Shown one piece after another: positions 12,008 to 24,483 of a stretch of 64,000 nucleotides of DNA. Origin of the DNA: Ariolimax columbianus (taxonomy: Eukaryota; Mollusca; Gastropoda; Stylommatophora; Arionidae); assembly GCA_036924085.1 (NCBI GenBank), contig JAVGWX010000007.1, positions 103,712,138 through 103,776,137 of the forward strand, in the 5' to 3' direction. Each line of letters begins with the position of its first letter. The stretch's first letter is position 1. The notes under the pieces were generated by a model that was not told where the DNA came from, ran no database searches, and worked only from the letters and a program-made list of their open reading frames with translations. A program made the position numbers and the translations under genes.

Positions 12008-12269
12008 GGACAGAACGAACAAGAGACGCAGGATAGCTGGATGCGCCAGGTAATGATTACGTGACGCAAGGTAACACGTGGACGCGATGCTTCGGTTAAT
12101 ATCTGACCAGGTAGCTTTGATGCGGGGAATTTGGGGAAATAGCGGTGAAATAGTTAGATCACAACACTCGGCTTTGATTCCTCGGGACAAAGACTGCACC
12201 CGGACTAGTAGGGTTACAGCATGACGTAATTCGACAGGTGGACGATTCGGTTTTTGACTTTTGACTCAG

Positions 12270-12412
12270 ACATAGTTTAGTATCTGATTAAATTAGAACT
12301 TAGTCATAGTTTAGTGACATAGTTTAGTATCTGATTAAGTTACAACTTAGTCATAGTTTAGGGACATAGTTTAGTACCTGATTAAGTTAGAACTTAGTCG
12401 TAGTTTAGTATC
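12270..12412. repeat. 47-bp tandem repeat, 3 copies, inside the LTR element
   Basis: Copies begin at about 12270, 12317 and 12364, each with ACATAGTTTAGTATCTGATT or a one-base variant, and end in a partial copy. Confidence 0.85.
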
Positions 12413-13581
12413 TTATAAAGGGGGCATTAACAGGTGCTCATCTGTGGGGCACGAGCAGGAGTGAAGGTTGATGGCACTTGGTCATGAGTATGCGTGCAAA
12501 TATTTTGACATTTGTATTTGGTGTTTGGGTTTTGACTAATGGTATTACTTGCATTTTAAGTGGGTTGTATGGTCGATATAGTATGCATTGAATTTTTCTT
12601 TATTTTGTTGTTGTTTTGTTGTTTAAACATGATTACATATCCTGACAGTATCAACGTGTTATACTTGCTGACTGAAATATTGATATCATAAGTATGCGTG
12701 CAAATATTTTGACATTTGTATTTATTGTTTGGGTTTCGACATTGTATGCAATGCATTTGTCTTGTGTTTTGTTGTTGTTTTTTTGTTGTTGTTGAATCAT
12801 CATGTTTACAGGTATTTGATACAGGTTATTTAGGTGATCTACAGAGCAGTATATCTCATCCAGACTGTAGGCCTCCGCAAGCACAAGTCACCACGAGTTC
12901 CAGAATCACATGTATGTGGAGTCTTTGCAGAGAAGACTACATTGATCAGAAGTTTTAATATTGACTATGACATATGTTGTCAAATATCGTTTTTGTGGGA
13001 AACATAAAGAATTTTGCTGTTTTCTTTGAGAGGGGATAGCTGTCAAGAGAGACAATGATAACTAGCCTGAGGATAACCCACGTAAGTTCGTGGCCTCACA
13101 GGAGTTAGTATGAAGTGAATCGTCGGCCAGGCGTGTAATGAGACCGCCTGAGAAAATTGACCTGAACTGGTCGAGTGTAACAATGAAGGTTCGTGTCCTT
13201 AGAGGAAGGCACGGGAAACAGGGCGAGGTATGTTGACCTCAAATGAGTAAGGAGAATTCCTTAAGGTGTTTCTGTTTTGATGAGTTCAAGGTCCCGCAGG
13301 GACAGACTTGGGTGTATTTGACTGCAAAACGATGTAAAAGTGGTGGTTTGTGTTGTAAAAACGCCCAGCCACAGTGTTTTTCTTCTGCTTGTATTGATTG
13401 TGTATGTATTACAAAAAGTTTATATGTATCAAATGACATGTCTTTTTATGCATGTACGATGTGAGTGAAGTTGTAAACAGGAGTAGTGTTTACATTTTGG
13501 ATAGTAGAGACGAAAATGGTGGTCATTTGCCAGATGAAAAAAATGACCATCCATGTTTCGGTCTGTAGTTTAGGGAGGTAA

Positions 13582-14551
13582 TGTAACAGTTCCCGCCGGA
13601 GCAAGGGGAGTTTAGGATGCCTGAATATGTTAAAGCTTAAAGCTACATGAATGCATGTCAAGGTCACTCACTGTCTCAGCAAAGGAGAACAGAGTTGGGT
13701 TAAGGAATGTGGACAGGTAGAAACTGACCACTGGCCTTCCGATTTTGGTAGGGGGAGATTGATTGACAGACGAAATTGGCAACGGGGCTTGCTGCGAGAG
13801 AATGAGTGACAGGTGTGCAAAGTGTTTCGTTCCAATTGAGATTGAAGATGACCATACCTGAGATCGATTGGTCAAGCTCTGGCCTTGCTTGAGGATATAT
13901 AACTCGAGACAAAGTTTAGCTCAAGAGGCTGGATGAGAGATGGAGAGGGCTGGAGAGAGAGAGGCTGTATGGAGGAGAGGGGAGAGAGAGTGAGGCTGGA
14001 GAGAGAGAGAGACTGAATGTAGATAGTGTGTTTAACTCACCGACTTTAGATAGAGGAGCGATTGATAGACGGTTGGACGAATGTTTAGTGATAGAACAGG
14101 ATCGCTCAAATAGGTGTGTGAGTTTTGCATTAATAGATAATGTGAAAGTGTGTTTGTAAGCAAGGACACATTGTGAACGAGTTATGTCGAGATCGCCCGC
14201 CTGAGGGGATTTCAGTGAGGAAGAGTATTTGATAAGGTGTGTTGAAGACGCAGTTAAGGCGATGTGTGTGTGATGTAATTGCAAGGCAATAGAACTGGGT
14301 TTTTTTAGATAGTTGGGAATTCCATCAATAGCTAATGCTTACAATTCCCGTTTTAGTTGAATGTTTAGTTAAGATATGTATTATATTGTGTTTGTAATTT
14401 CTCTACTCATTCTATGATATGAGTATGATTTAATAAATATGCCACCTGATGTGTGATATGTCATTTACTGAGTATGGTCATGATGATGTGGATGAGTGTG
14501 AGAATGTTCTAAGATAGATCACGGCCAAGGCAAACAGTGGGATCTGCTACA
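13582..14551 (+). repeat. 3' LTR
   Basis: Near-identical to 8852-9818. It begins TGTAACAG and ends CTGCTACA, with one substitution relative to the 5' LTR terminus. Visible differences include a 2-bp GA expansion in a GAGA tract and a cluster of changes near the T-rich tract at about 14300. Confidence 0.92.
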
Positions 14552-14795
14552 CTAGGACAGAAACATAAACAGGTTTGGGTGAGTGACCGAACTGGGACAT
14601 AAACAGGTGTGGGTGAGTGACCGAACTGGGACATGAACAGGTGTGGGGGAGTGGCCGAGCTAGGACAGAAACATAAACAGGTTTGGGTGAGTGACCGAAC
14701 TGGGACATAAACAGGTGTGGGTGAGTGACCGAACTGGGACATGAACAGGTGTGGGGGAGTGACCGAACTGGGACATACACAGGTGTGGGTGAGAT
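14552..14795. repeat. 34-bp tandem array, right part, resuming after the LTR element
   Basis: It opens with the second CTAG target-site copy and continues the ACTGGGACATAAACAGG-type units of 8612-8851, fading out near 14795. Confidence 0.9.
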
Positions 14796-16161
14796 ATATG
14801 TAGACACAGACGTTGAAGTAAACATGAAAACAGAGATAGTGAAGGATATGAATGCGCAGGGGACCCTAGGGAACAGTTTGAGATCCATGAACAACGCGGG
14901 ACTGAAGGACACTCGTGAACCACATCAGTCTATACTTGAGTTCTCATGCCAGTCGATCAACAGAGAAGCAAGAACCCGGTACATGAAAACTTACAACTAT
15001 CAAATGATGTCCAGGTCTTTGTAAGTGGCTAGCCATTGTGAGATATCATTGAGACGTTACCAAAGGCGCCGACATAGTTCGAATTATGTCTCACCAATTC
15101 ATGTCATGCCACACCGGTGGCAAATGATGCAATATATAAAATGACTGGACTTACAATGGACTTTTATTTCATATCAAACAGTGGAAAGTCTTCTGCTCCC
15201 CGGAAACGATGTAGGGACACACTCCCCTTTCTCTCAGCTATTAAACGTCCTTGGCCTTTGTCAGGGCCACAAGGTATTTCTACAAAGACCCATAATAGAC
15301 TTGACCTCTTACAGGACCATTGCACCCACGGGGTGACCTTCACCTTCGCCGACCAGCAAGTTGTCTGCATCTTCCAAACTGGCACCCTTACACCAATTTA
15401 TCTGGCACATTCCGGCGTGGTATACTTGTCCTGTCTTATCGCCCACACCGATACTCATCGTGATATCTTCTCCCTGTCCTCCATTTGCACCCCCACCTCC
15501 CCCGCGCCCCACCTAACGCAAGTTATTTTTCGATCCTCCCCTTGTTGGTTGGTACTAAAGACGTGACAAACACCCCCAGGACTTATTGGTCATCAGTCAC
15601 ATGAACACTATACCTCGTATTAAGCATTATAATATATGTATTTAGTGTGAACATGTCGTTCACACACTTTGGGAGACTTACAACCAAGTTGATTGATATG
15701 AGTGAAAAAATTAACTAGCAAGTTCCTTAATTTTATGTGTTCGATCAATGGCCAATCGTTTGCCATAACATACACAAGCGACACTGGGCCGATCCTACCT
15801 GCACGCTTCCGGCAACACCTCAATGATCTCTCAAAGGTTTGTTTCACAGCTCGCTAATCACTTCAATAGTCCGGGGCACCATGGGAAGGTTGACATTAGA
15901 GTCACGTGTCTCTTGCTCCTATAATAATTTGCATCGATTAATGCTGGAGAATATATTGACCTTCCTAGTGGGTTTCCTTCATTCTTCAGGTATTAACATG
16001 ATTCATACCTTTGCGTAATCTCCCTCGTGCACTGGTCTGTTTTGATTTCTTTGTTCTCTTTTCTTTTACACCTCTCTTCCTCTCTCTCTCTCTCTCGTCT
16101 ATAATGACTATACATTCATTAGCTTCCCTTCTGAATAAATAAATATCTGCCTAGCCATGGA
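14796..16161. other. Unique sequence, nothing recognised
   Basis: Small open frames occur (for example 15117-15566 on the plus strand) but none shows a domain, a repeat-free conserved look or splice-bounded structure. A short CT tract lies at about 16082-16096. Confidence 0.5.
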
Positions 16162-16295
16162 TGTGTGAGCGTATTTGTGTGTTTGAGCGTATTTGTGTGT
16201 GTGAGCGTATTTGTGTGTGTGAGCGTATTTGTGTGTGTGAGCGTATTTGTGTGTGAGCGTATTTGTGTGTGTGAGCGTATTTGTGTGTGTGAGCC
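16162..16295. repeat. 18-bp tandem repeat, about 8 copies
   Basis: The unit is GAGCGTATTTGTGTGTGT; one copy is two bases short. Confidence 0.92.
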
Positions 16296-16809
16296 AGTGT
16301 GTTGGATGTATTGTATACATTGCTCTTTGTGTCTATTTATGTAAGTTTGTATTTATCAATTGGTAAAAATTGTAGTGTATATGTGTATCATATTAACCAG
16401 AGTTTGATCAACTCTTTCATAACTGACATACTACGACTGACACGGTTCTGGTCACTTTCTGGGTAATGGCCGCCAATTCAACCTCTATTTCCCGGGCCTG
16501 CTGAAGCGTTTCCGCTCACTTTAAATGTACCTTCCTCTGGTCACAAATTACCAGACAAAAATAAGGAGGAGAAGGGGGGGGGGGGGGGTTGATGAATAAT
16601 AAGGTTGGTGTGTCAAACATTCTAGGGGTTCTGACACTTTCCAGCACACTGTTCCATCAGTTTATGAGAACTAAATGCTTAGCTTTGTCTAGCGTTCGTA
16701 GTAGTAAACAATTTATTATTTGGTTATTTTATTGTATATAATTACGTCAGAAAATGGCTAAAAGTGTAAATATTTAATAATGTAACCGTTATAAAATTAA
16801 GCGCAAAAC
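16296..16809. other. Unique sequence with a 15-base G tract
   Basis: No gene was seen. A run of 15 G at 16574-16588 is the only notable element. The LINE starts at or just before 16810. Confidence 0.5.
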
Positions 16810-18951
16810 ATGAAGCGCACAGGGAATACCAGAGGGACACACCATCTCCGGCAGCAAAAGCTGCCTTCAATACTGCTCGCAAAGCTGTCCAGACCAGGCT
16901 TAGAGATGCAAGACTCCTGGCTCAGCAAAAGAGCTGACGAAATTGAGATGTTCGCCGAGGGTCATGACACCAAACGGTTTTACGAGGCACTGAAAGCTCT
17001 CTACGGCCCGCAGCCCTCTAGTAATACTCCAGTTCGCAGTGCGGATGGGGTACTGCTAACAGATAAGGTTCAGATTCTAGATAGATGGGCAGACCACTTC
17101 TGCAAAATACTAAACCACCCATCGTCCATAAATGAAGAGGCCATCCGGCGAATGCCGCAGGTGGAACTGAACCTGGCGTTGGATGAAGTCATTACTGAGG
17201 AGGAAGTCGACAGGGCAATCAGTTCACTATCTATTGGAAAAGCTCCAGGAGCTGATGCAATACCAGCAGAGGTATATAAGACAGCTGGCCCATCCCTCAC
17301 CAGAAGGATCGCTGAACTCTTCTGTCACATGTGGGCTGAAGGTAAAATTCCGCAGGAGCTAAAGGACGCCTCAATCGTTCACCTGTACAAAAGAAAAGGC
17401 AACCGTCAGGAATGCGACAATCATCGTGGAATATCGCTACTCTCTGTAGCAGGCAAGATCCTAGCGCGCTTACTGCTAAACAGGCTCAATAAACACCTTG
17501 AACAAAGCCACCACCTCCCAGAAAGCCAATGTGGATTCAGAGCCGGAAGAGGAACAGTGGACATGATTTTTGCCGCTCGTCAAGTACAAGAGAAGTGTCG
17601 AGAGCAAAATCAGGCCTTGTACACCACATTTATTGATTTGACAAAGGCATTTGATACAGTAAACAGAGGAGGGCTGTGGATGATAATGTCTAAGTTTGGC
17701 TGCCCCAACAAGTTCATAACAATGGTGAAACAGCTACAGGAAGGCATGTGTGCTCGTGTACTGGACAGCGGTGCAATTTCTAAAACGTTTCTAGTATCAA
17801 ACGGAGTAAAACAAGGATGTGTACTCGCCCCGACTTTGTTCAGTATGATGTTCGCGGCCACGATGACAGACGCCTTCAGATCATTGGAGCTTGGAATACA
17901 CATAAAGTACCGCACAGATGGCAAGTTACTCAATTCCAGAAGAATGAAGGCCAAAACCAAAGTAGCTGGCGACATAATCAGGGAACTTGTATTTGCTGAC
18001 GACTGCGCTCTAATGAGCAACTCAGAACTGAACATGTAGGTTGGAATGGACCAGTTCTCTGCCGCATGCAACAATTTTGGCCTGACCATAAATGCCAAAA
18101 AAACAGAGGTCATGTACCAACCAGCACCAGGCATGCCGTACACAAAACCAGAGACTACAGTCAGCGGGCAGACGCTGAATGCCGTAGACAAATTCACATA
18201 TCTGGGCAGCACGCTGTCGAGATCTGTCAGCCTAGACGATGAGGTGGCAAGCAGAATAGCAAAGGCCAGCACAGCCTTTGGAAGAATGCGCTCGATGGTC
18301 TGGGCACGTCGTGGCATCAGCGTCAAGACCAAACTCAAAGTCTACCGTGCAACCATCATTCCAACCCTACTATACGCTTGCGAAAGCTGGACTGTATACT
18401 CTGGACATGCAAGGAGGTTAAACCACTTCCACATAGGTTGCCTGAGGCGAATATTCCACATCCAATGGCAAGATCGTGTCACTGACATCGAGGTTCTCTC
18501 GAGGGCTAACATGCCCAGCATCCATGCACTGCTAGAAAAAGCACGACTAGGATGGGCCGGATACCTCGTCCGTATGTCAGACGAGCGGCTCCCAAAGAAG
18601 CTTCTCTACGGCGAGCTGAGAGAGGGATGGCGCGAGAGAGGGCGCCCAAAGAAACGTTTTAAAGACGGTATGAAGGACTCACTAAAAAGTTGCCAGATAG
18701 ACATCGACACCTGGGAATGTCTTGCGAAAAACAGATCTGACTGGAGAAGCGCAGTCAAATCGGGTGTAGCTGCCGGTGAAGACGACAGTGTTGTGAAAGC
18801 CCAGAACAGACGCGAGACGCGGAAATCCCGAGCAGCGGGAACACCATCCCCTTCTACAAACCTCGTGTGCCCGATATGTAGCAGATGTTTTCGTGCTCGC
18901 ATTGGTCTGTTCAGCCACATGCGCACCCACACCCAACAGGGAAATCTGTGA
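16810..18951 (+). pseudogene. 5'-truncated LINE reverse transcriptase ORF with one in-frame stop
   Basis: Two open stretches (16810-18039 and 18046-18951) lie in the same frame, separated only by a TAG at 18037-18039 and two codons. Together they encode about 710 residues of non-LTR reverse transcriptase. Visible motifs are GKAPGADAIPAEVYK, the FIDLTKAFDTVNR block with a catalytic Asp, NGVKQGCVLAPTLF, and the catalytic FADD at residues 395-398 of the first part. The C-terminal part has a LGWAGYLVRM block and ends in a C2H2 finger (Cys275, Cys278, His291, His295). The N-terminal endonuclease expected upstream is missing, as is usual for 5'-truncated copies. Coding capacity is otherwise well preserved, so the copy is comparatively young. 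The LINE clade is not certain. Confidence 0.9.
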
Positions 18952-19010
18952 CAAGGATGATGTCGGCGGTCCTCATCGACAATGATGGACAGCTATTATT
19001 ATAAAATGGA
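18952..19010 (+). mobile_element. 3' end of the 16.8-kb LINE with an ATT-rich tail
   Basis: After the ORF stop the sequence runs through CAATGATGGACAGCTATTA into TTATTAT. Short ATT-type tails are common on LINEs of this kind. No target-site duplication was identified. Confidence 0.5.
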
Positions 19011-19080
19011 AAAAAGTGTAGACAATTTACTAAGTTCGCCATTTCAGCCGAAAAATTATGGTGATCAAATAAACATTTAT

Positions 19081-19500
19081 AATGTCGGTAAACCCAGCCC
19101 TCGTCTTGAAAGTTTAGTTTCCAGTTGAATGTCGGTAAACCCAGCCCTCGTCTTGACAGTTTAGTGCCCAGTTCAATGTCGGTAAACCTAGGCTTGGTCT
19201 TGACAGTTTAGTGCCCAGTTCAATGTCGGTAAACCTAGGCTTGGTCTTGACAGTTTAGTTTCCAGTTGAATGTCGGTAAACCTAGGCCTGGTCTTGACAG
19301 TTTAGTTTCCATTTGAATGTCTGTAAACCTAGGCCTGGTTTTGACAGTTTAGTGCCCAGTTGAATGTCTGTAAACCTAGGCCTGGTTTTGACAGTTTAGT
19401 TTCCAGTTGAATGTCGGTAAACCTAGGCCTGGTTTTGACAGTTTAGTGCCCAGTTAAATGTCTGTAAACCTAGGCCTGGTTTTGACAGTTAGTTTCCAGA
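19081..19500. repeat. 47-bp tandem repeat, about 9 copies
   Basis: Units begin AATGTCGGTAAACC and contain TTGACAGTTTAGT; TTTCCAGTTG and GCCCAGTTC endings alternate. The array begins about 80 bp past the LINE 3' end. Confidence 0.93.
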
Positions 19501-20286
19501 CACAGAGATAAGAAATGTGAACACACATGACACTATATAGTGTCACAATATGATACGACAGAATTGTTGACAGGTTGTGAGATTCGATCTAAGCTTTTAT
19601 TTTGTTGGCCGTGTTTACTGTTTTCTAAAGATAGGAGAATTTGTGGCAAACGATGATTTTATTTATCAATTTCTCTTACAGAAAATTATATTCGAGTTGA
19701 TTTATAAATAAAATTGGTAAGTCATAAACTCGTTCGGGATATATTTTGTCGAAAATATTTTGAAGTTATAAAGGGCACCCTGTTTGAGATTTCACTGTAT
19801 GCCACTTGTACGCAATTGGTACGCCACTGAGAGCATGTCGGTGGTAAAAGATATTATCAGTGCGGTCTAGTGTAATTAAAGAAGAAGACGCTCGTACTCA
19901 TGGTTTACCCCCATGCATAGATGTATGTAGATGAAAGTGAAACACATTACTTATCCATAATCAATTATTTTGTCAGATAAATTCGAATATATTAGACAGA
20001 GAAATTCACGAACGGCGCAGTGAAATACCCACAAAAGGGACAGTGAAACATGCACAAACGGAGCAGTTAAACACTAGGAGATGTGATTTCTATTTGTAAA
20101 TTGAAAAAGATATTCATGAGAGTAAGAATCCATGTTAGGGATCCCATTTCTCTTGGTTTGCTGCGACGATTTACCGATCACGTTCATGGCCGCAATGCAG
20201 AGTTTTCCTCACCAGCAAAAATAATTCGTATCTGTTGATCTGTCTATACTCTTTGTCATAGTATTGATTTATCTGTCTATACTAGT
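19501..20286. other. AT-rich unique sequence, nothing recognised
   Basis: No open frame, RNA gene or transposon motif stands out. Confidence 0.5.
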
Positions 20287-20765
20287 TATTATTGTATTTG
20301 TTTATCGTTGTATTTGTTTATCGTTGTATCTGTTTATCGTTGTATCTGTTTATCGTTGTATCTGTTTATTGTTGTATCTGTTTATCGTTGTATCTGTTTA
20401 TCGTTGTATCTTTTTGTCGTTGTATCTGTTTATCGTTTTATCGTTGTATCTGTTTATCGTTGTATCTGTTTATCGTTGTATCTGTTTATCGTTGTATCTG
20501 TTTATTGTTGTATCTGTTTATCGTTGTATCTGTTTATCGTTGTATCTGTTTATCGTTGTATCTTTTTATCGTTGTATCTGTTTATCGTTGTATCTGTTTA
20601 TCGTTGTATCTGTTTATCGTTGTATCTGTTTATCGTTGTGCATCGTTACATATGTTGATCGTTGCATATATATATCTTTCTATACTGTCAGTCGTAGTAT
20701 CTGTTTGTGTCTATACTGTTTATCTTTCTGTACTGTTTATCGTTCTATACTATTTATCGTTTTCA
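20287..20765. repeat. 16-bp tandem repeat, more than 20 copies
   Basis: The unit is TATCTGTTTATCGTTG, nearly perfect to about 20640 and degenerate beyond. The plus strand lacks stops in all phases, so three overlapping hydrophobic ORFs appear; I regard them as artefacts. Confidence 0.93.
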
Positions 20766-20892
20766 AGTGCAGAAATATGCGTATATTTGTAGTGGTTGCC
20801 ATTTCCGGCAAACTTTTAAAATAAAATTATACAAATGTTCTAGTACTTGTGCGAGGGTATGTCGGTGGGAGTCAAGGACAGCACACTAGATA

Positions 20893-21493
20893 GCATACAA
20901 CAATAAGATGTACATGAAAGGGCATACAACAATTAGATGTACACGAGAGGGCATACAACAATTAGATGTACACAAGATATATCCTACAACAATAAGATGT
21001 ACACAAGATATTATACAACAATAAGATGTACACAAGATATTATACAACAATAAGACGTACACAAGATATATCCTACAACAATAAGATGTACACAAGATAT
21101 CCTACAACAATAAGACGTACACAAGATATATCCTACAACAATAAGACGTACACAAGATATATCCTACAACAATAAGACGTACACAAGATATATCCTACAA
21201 CAATAAGACGTACACAAGATATATCCTACAACAATAAGACGTACACAAGATATATCCTACAACAATAAGACGTACACAAGATATATCCTACAACAATAAG
21301 ACGTACACAAGATATATCCTACAACAATAAGACGTACACAAGATATATCCTACAACAATAAGATGTACACAAGATATTATACAACAATAAGACGTACACA
21401 AGATATATCCTACAACAATAAGATGTACACATGATATTACACAACAATAAGAAAAACATAAAAATATCATACAACAATACGATGCACACAAGA
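20893..21493. repeat. 31-bp tandem repeat, about 20 copies
   Basis: Units carry CTACAACAATAAGACGTACA plus AAGATATAT. Several copies are shorter, and ends are more diverged than the centre, where a run of units is identical. Confidence 0.93.
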
Positions 21494-21960
21494 TATGACA
21501 CAGGAATGATGTGTTCCGTAAGGATGTTCAGAAAGGCATAAGATCACACACAGAAGAGAACTATAGAGGATGTGCCAATTGAAGGCAACGCACAAGGATC
21601 ATGTAACATGGGACTGAAGTAGTTAGCTGTTTTTGTTGAGCAGCCGGTCAAAGATGAGTTTACGTGATATTACTACAACATTAAAACTAATATGAGTTGA
21701 GAAGGAAAGGATGTGGGCAAGAATGGATGCCTGACAGCTTCACGTGATGAAGTTGACAAAAGTCAGCAGTAGCGTCGATAGACACGTCCTGGTAGGGATC
21801 AGACTTTACGTACACACATCATATACGACACTCAGCTCACGAGTTCAACATTAAGAGCATCCAGAAAATATCTTTCAACTTACTTTTGTTCCCAGAAGCC
21901 ACGAGTCAAGCTTTTCATACGAATTCACACCTTCGTCTCATGAGAACGACAAATTACTTT
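21494..21960. other. Unique sequence, nothing recognised
   Basis: No gene or repeat structure was identified. Confidence 0.5.
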
Positions 21961-21962
21961 TA

Positions 21963-21993
<31 letters not shown>

Positions 21994-22165
21994 CTTCGTC
22001 TTCTTCTTCTGCGTTCGTTCTCAATCTCCCACTACCAAGCCCCGACCACAGGACTTTGCAAGCAGCAGGATGTAGTCCAGAGAACGGGGTGCGTTGTGTC
22101 GCTAGTTTACAGCCCGACTGCAATATTTGCACTTTCCGTCCGACACATCCGTCTTGGGCAGACTT
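21961..22165 (-). mobile_element. Dispersed element 3' end with a GAA-type microsatellite tail
   Basis: A CTT run (21964-22010) is followed by CTGCGTTCGTTCTCAATCTC and about 150 bp that recur, diverged, at 58552-58690. Read on the minus strand, the shared sequence ends in the GAA-rich tail, the arrangement of a LINE or SINE 3' end. The two copies stop at different 5' points. Confidence 0.7.
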
Positions 22166-22845
22166 TGAACTAAAACACTAGTGTTAGTTTTACACAGGTA
22201 AATTATATGTTGCTAAAACACTGATGTTACGTTCAGACAGGTAAATGCTGTTTTACTATAACGCTAATGTTTTCTTCAGACAGGTAAATTATATTCTACC
22301 AAAACGCTAAAGTTACCTTCAGACAAGTAAATTATATTCAACTAGAACGCTAAATATACCTTCAGACAGGTAAATTATATTCAACTAGAATGCTAATGAT
22401 TCCTTCAGACAGGTAAATTATATTCTACTAGAACGCTAAGGATACCTTCAGACAGGTAAATTATATTCTACTAGAACGCTAATGATACCTTCAGACAGGT
22501 AAATTATATTCTACTAGAACGCTAATGATACCTTCAGACAGGTAAATTATATTCTACTAGAACGCTAATGATACCTTCAGACAGGTAAATTATATTCAAC
22601 TAGAACGTTAATGATACATTCAGACAGGTAAATTATATTCAACTAGAACGTTAATGATACATTCAGACAGGTAAATTATATTCAACTAGAACGTTAATGA
22701 TACCTTCAGACAGCTAAATTATATTCAACTAGAACGCTAATGATACCTTCAGACAGGTAAATTATATTCAACTAGAACGTTAATGATACCTTCAGACAGG
22801 TAAATTATATTCAACTATAACGTTAATGATTCCTACAGGCATGCT
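22166..22845. repeat. 43-bp tandem repeat, about 15 copies
   Basis: Units contain CTTCAGACAGGTAAATTATA followed by TTCTACTAGAACGCTAATGA or TTCAACTAGAACGTTAATGA. The outer copies are degenerate and the central ones nearly identical. Confidence 0.93.
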
Positions 22846-23481
22846 AGTGCTAATTTCTTAGAAACATTTATTACACCTAGAGAAAAGAAAAGATTCCTTA
22901 AACTGAGAACACAGATGTTACCTTCACACCATGAAATGATAGGCTTAGCGGAACATTAATTCTAGAGTAACTCCCAAAGATTAGAATGTTCTACTGAAAA
23001 ACCTGGAAAAAACTCAATCTGACACGGCATAAACGCGCGACTAGACCTGAGCAACCTGGTCGACACATCAGCTCAAGAACATACCTTGGGCTGTGGATTT
23101 CCTCTTTCAACATTGGAGTTTAATAGCATCTAGTTTCCGTGGCACTGGGTTGGCTGTGAACTTGCCTACATTGATCGAAAATCGATCTCAAGGAGAGGAA
23201 GATGCGAACTCACAGCTCGGCAGCGCCATCACATAATCGAGTACTCACTGGCTGTTAATTGTTGAATGTGGCCGCGGGGCTAACACTTAGAGTGATATCG
23301 TGAGGAATACGACATTAAGCCCTTCCTAGGCATGTGTACACCCAGATCTTGTCTGCCCAATCAGTGCACATACCAAGAAATGAGGGAGAACCAACCAGAA
23401 ATGTACGTCGACCTGGTGTTGCATAGCTATAGATTTGCCTGCAATCGTATCTTCTTTTTTGTTGCCTTGTTCTTAAATCCA
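22846..23481. other. Unique sequence, nothing recognised
   Basis: An open frame at 23332-23550 runs into the next array and shows no domain. Confidence 0.5.
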
Positions 23482-24017
23482 GGAAAAGGATACATCCACT
23501 GGATTATTTATGTGATATGTGTATTACTGGCTATTGTTTCTAGTATCTAGGGAGAGGAAACATCCACTGGATTATTTATGTGATATGTGTATTACTGGCT
23601 ATTGTTTCTAGTATCTAGGGAGAGGAAACATCCACTGGATTATTTATGTGATATGTGTATTACTGGCTATTGTTTCTAGTATCTAGGGAGAGGAAACATC
23701 CACTGGATTATTTATGTGATATGTGTATTACTGGCTATTGTTTCTAGTATCTAGGGAGAGGAAACATCCACTGGATTATTTATGTGATATGTGTATTACT
23801 GGCTATTGTTTCTAGTATCTAGGGAGAGGAAACATCCACTGGATTATTTATGTGATATGTGTATTACTGGCTATTGTTTCTAGTATCTAGGGAGAGGAAA
23901 CATCCACTGGTTTATTTATGTGATATGTGTATTACTGGCTATTGTTTCTAGTATCCAGGAAGAGGACACATCCACTGGATTATGTGTGTTGTGCATGTAG
24001 TCGGCTATTGTTTCTCA
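23482..24017. repeat. 68-bp tandem repeat, about 8 copies
   Basis: Copies contain CATCCACTGGATTATTTATG and GGCTATTGTTTCTAGTATCT. The inner copies look identical by eye; the first and last are diverged. Confidence 0.95.
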
Positions 24018-24483
24018 GATCCTGGTTTGAAACTCATAAGCTACCCCACCCTTGACAGGTATCTGACCGGTGTGAATGTCCGTGAGTTAGAATGTCCTTT
24101 ACCCTAGTGCGGTCAGACAAAACTGTTAGTCACATCTGACGACTTGCTCCCAGTGTGGTACGGGGTCTATTCTCGTCACCGCCCTATCCACAGAGCTGTC
24201 ACAGAAACCACAGGGCCAGTTCCCTAGGAAATGATCATCTGATTATTTGAATGGGTATAACTTAATTACTGACTTCTCCATTCATTTGTACCTGTAAGAG
24301 GCGTGGGGAGTTTGTCTTTCTTGTGCTAAATGTGTTGTGTGTGTTGCTGTAAGCTTGTGTTGTTGTAGGATTTATGTTACATCAACTATACATATGCCAC
24401 TCGGTCTTCCTCGTGCCCTGTAACCAGATCTTCGTGCGTTGAAAGCGTAATGGGGTAACTGATCAGGTCGAGTTCTCATGAGC
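24018..24483. other. Unique sequence, nothing recognised
   Basis: No gene was seen. Confidence 0.5.

Larger units (their letters stand above)
11677..13581 (+). other. Non-coding 3' interior of the LTR element
   Basis: About 1.9 kb without a convincing coding frame. It contains two 60-bp copies (11889-12007), three 47-bp copies (12270-12412) and a duplicated block starting TATGCGTGCAAATATTTTGA at about 12489 and 12692. A purine-rich TAGGGAGGTAA just before the 3' LTR is a weak polypurine-tract candidate. Confidence 0.6.
8852..14551 (+). mobile_element. Complete LTR retrotransposon, apparently non-autonomous
   Basis: Two direct repeats of about 967 and 970 bp, each beginning TGTAACAG and ending CA, bound a 3.76-kb interior and are flanked by a 4-bp CTAG duplication. 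The interior holds one Gag-like frame (10120-11676, broken once by TGA). I see no protease, reverse transcriptase, RNase H or integrase motif in any frame. It therefore looks like an element mobilised by enzymes supplied by another element, or an internally deleted relative of one. The two LTRs differ by roughly 15-20 substitutions and small indels by eye, which points to a fairly recent insertion. The orientation is set by the LTR polyadenylation signal and by the ORF strand. The superfamily (Gypsy or other) cannot be assigned without pol. Confidence 0.88.

Noticed and set aside
15117..15566. 149-codon plus-strand ORF
   Set aside because: No domain, no repeat of the sequence elsewhere, and the minus strand is equally open in parts.
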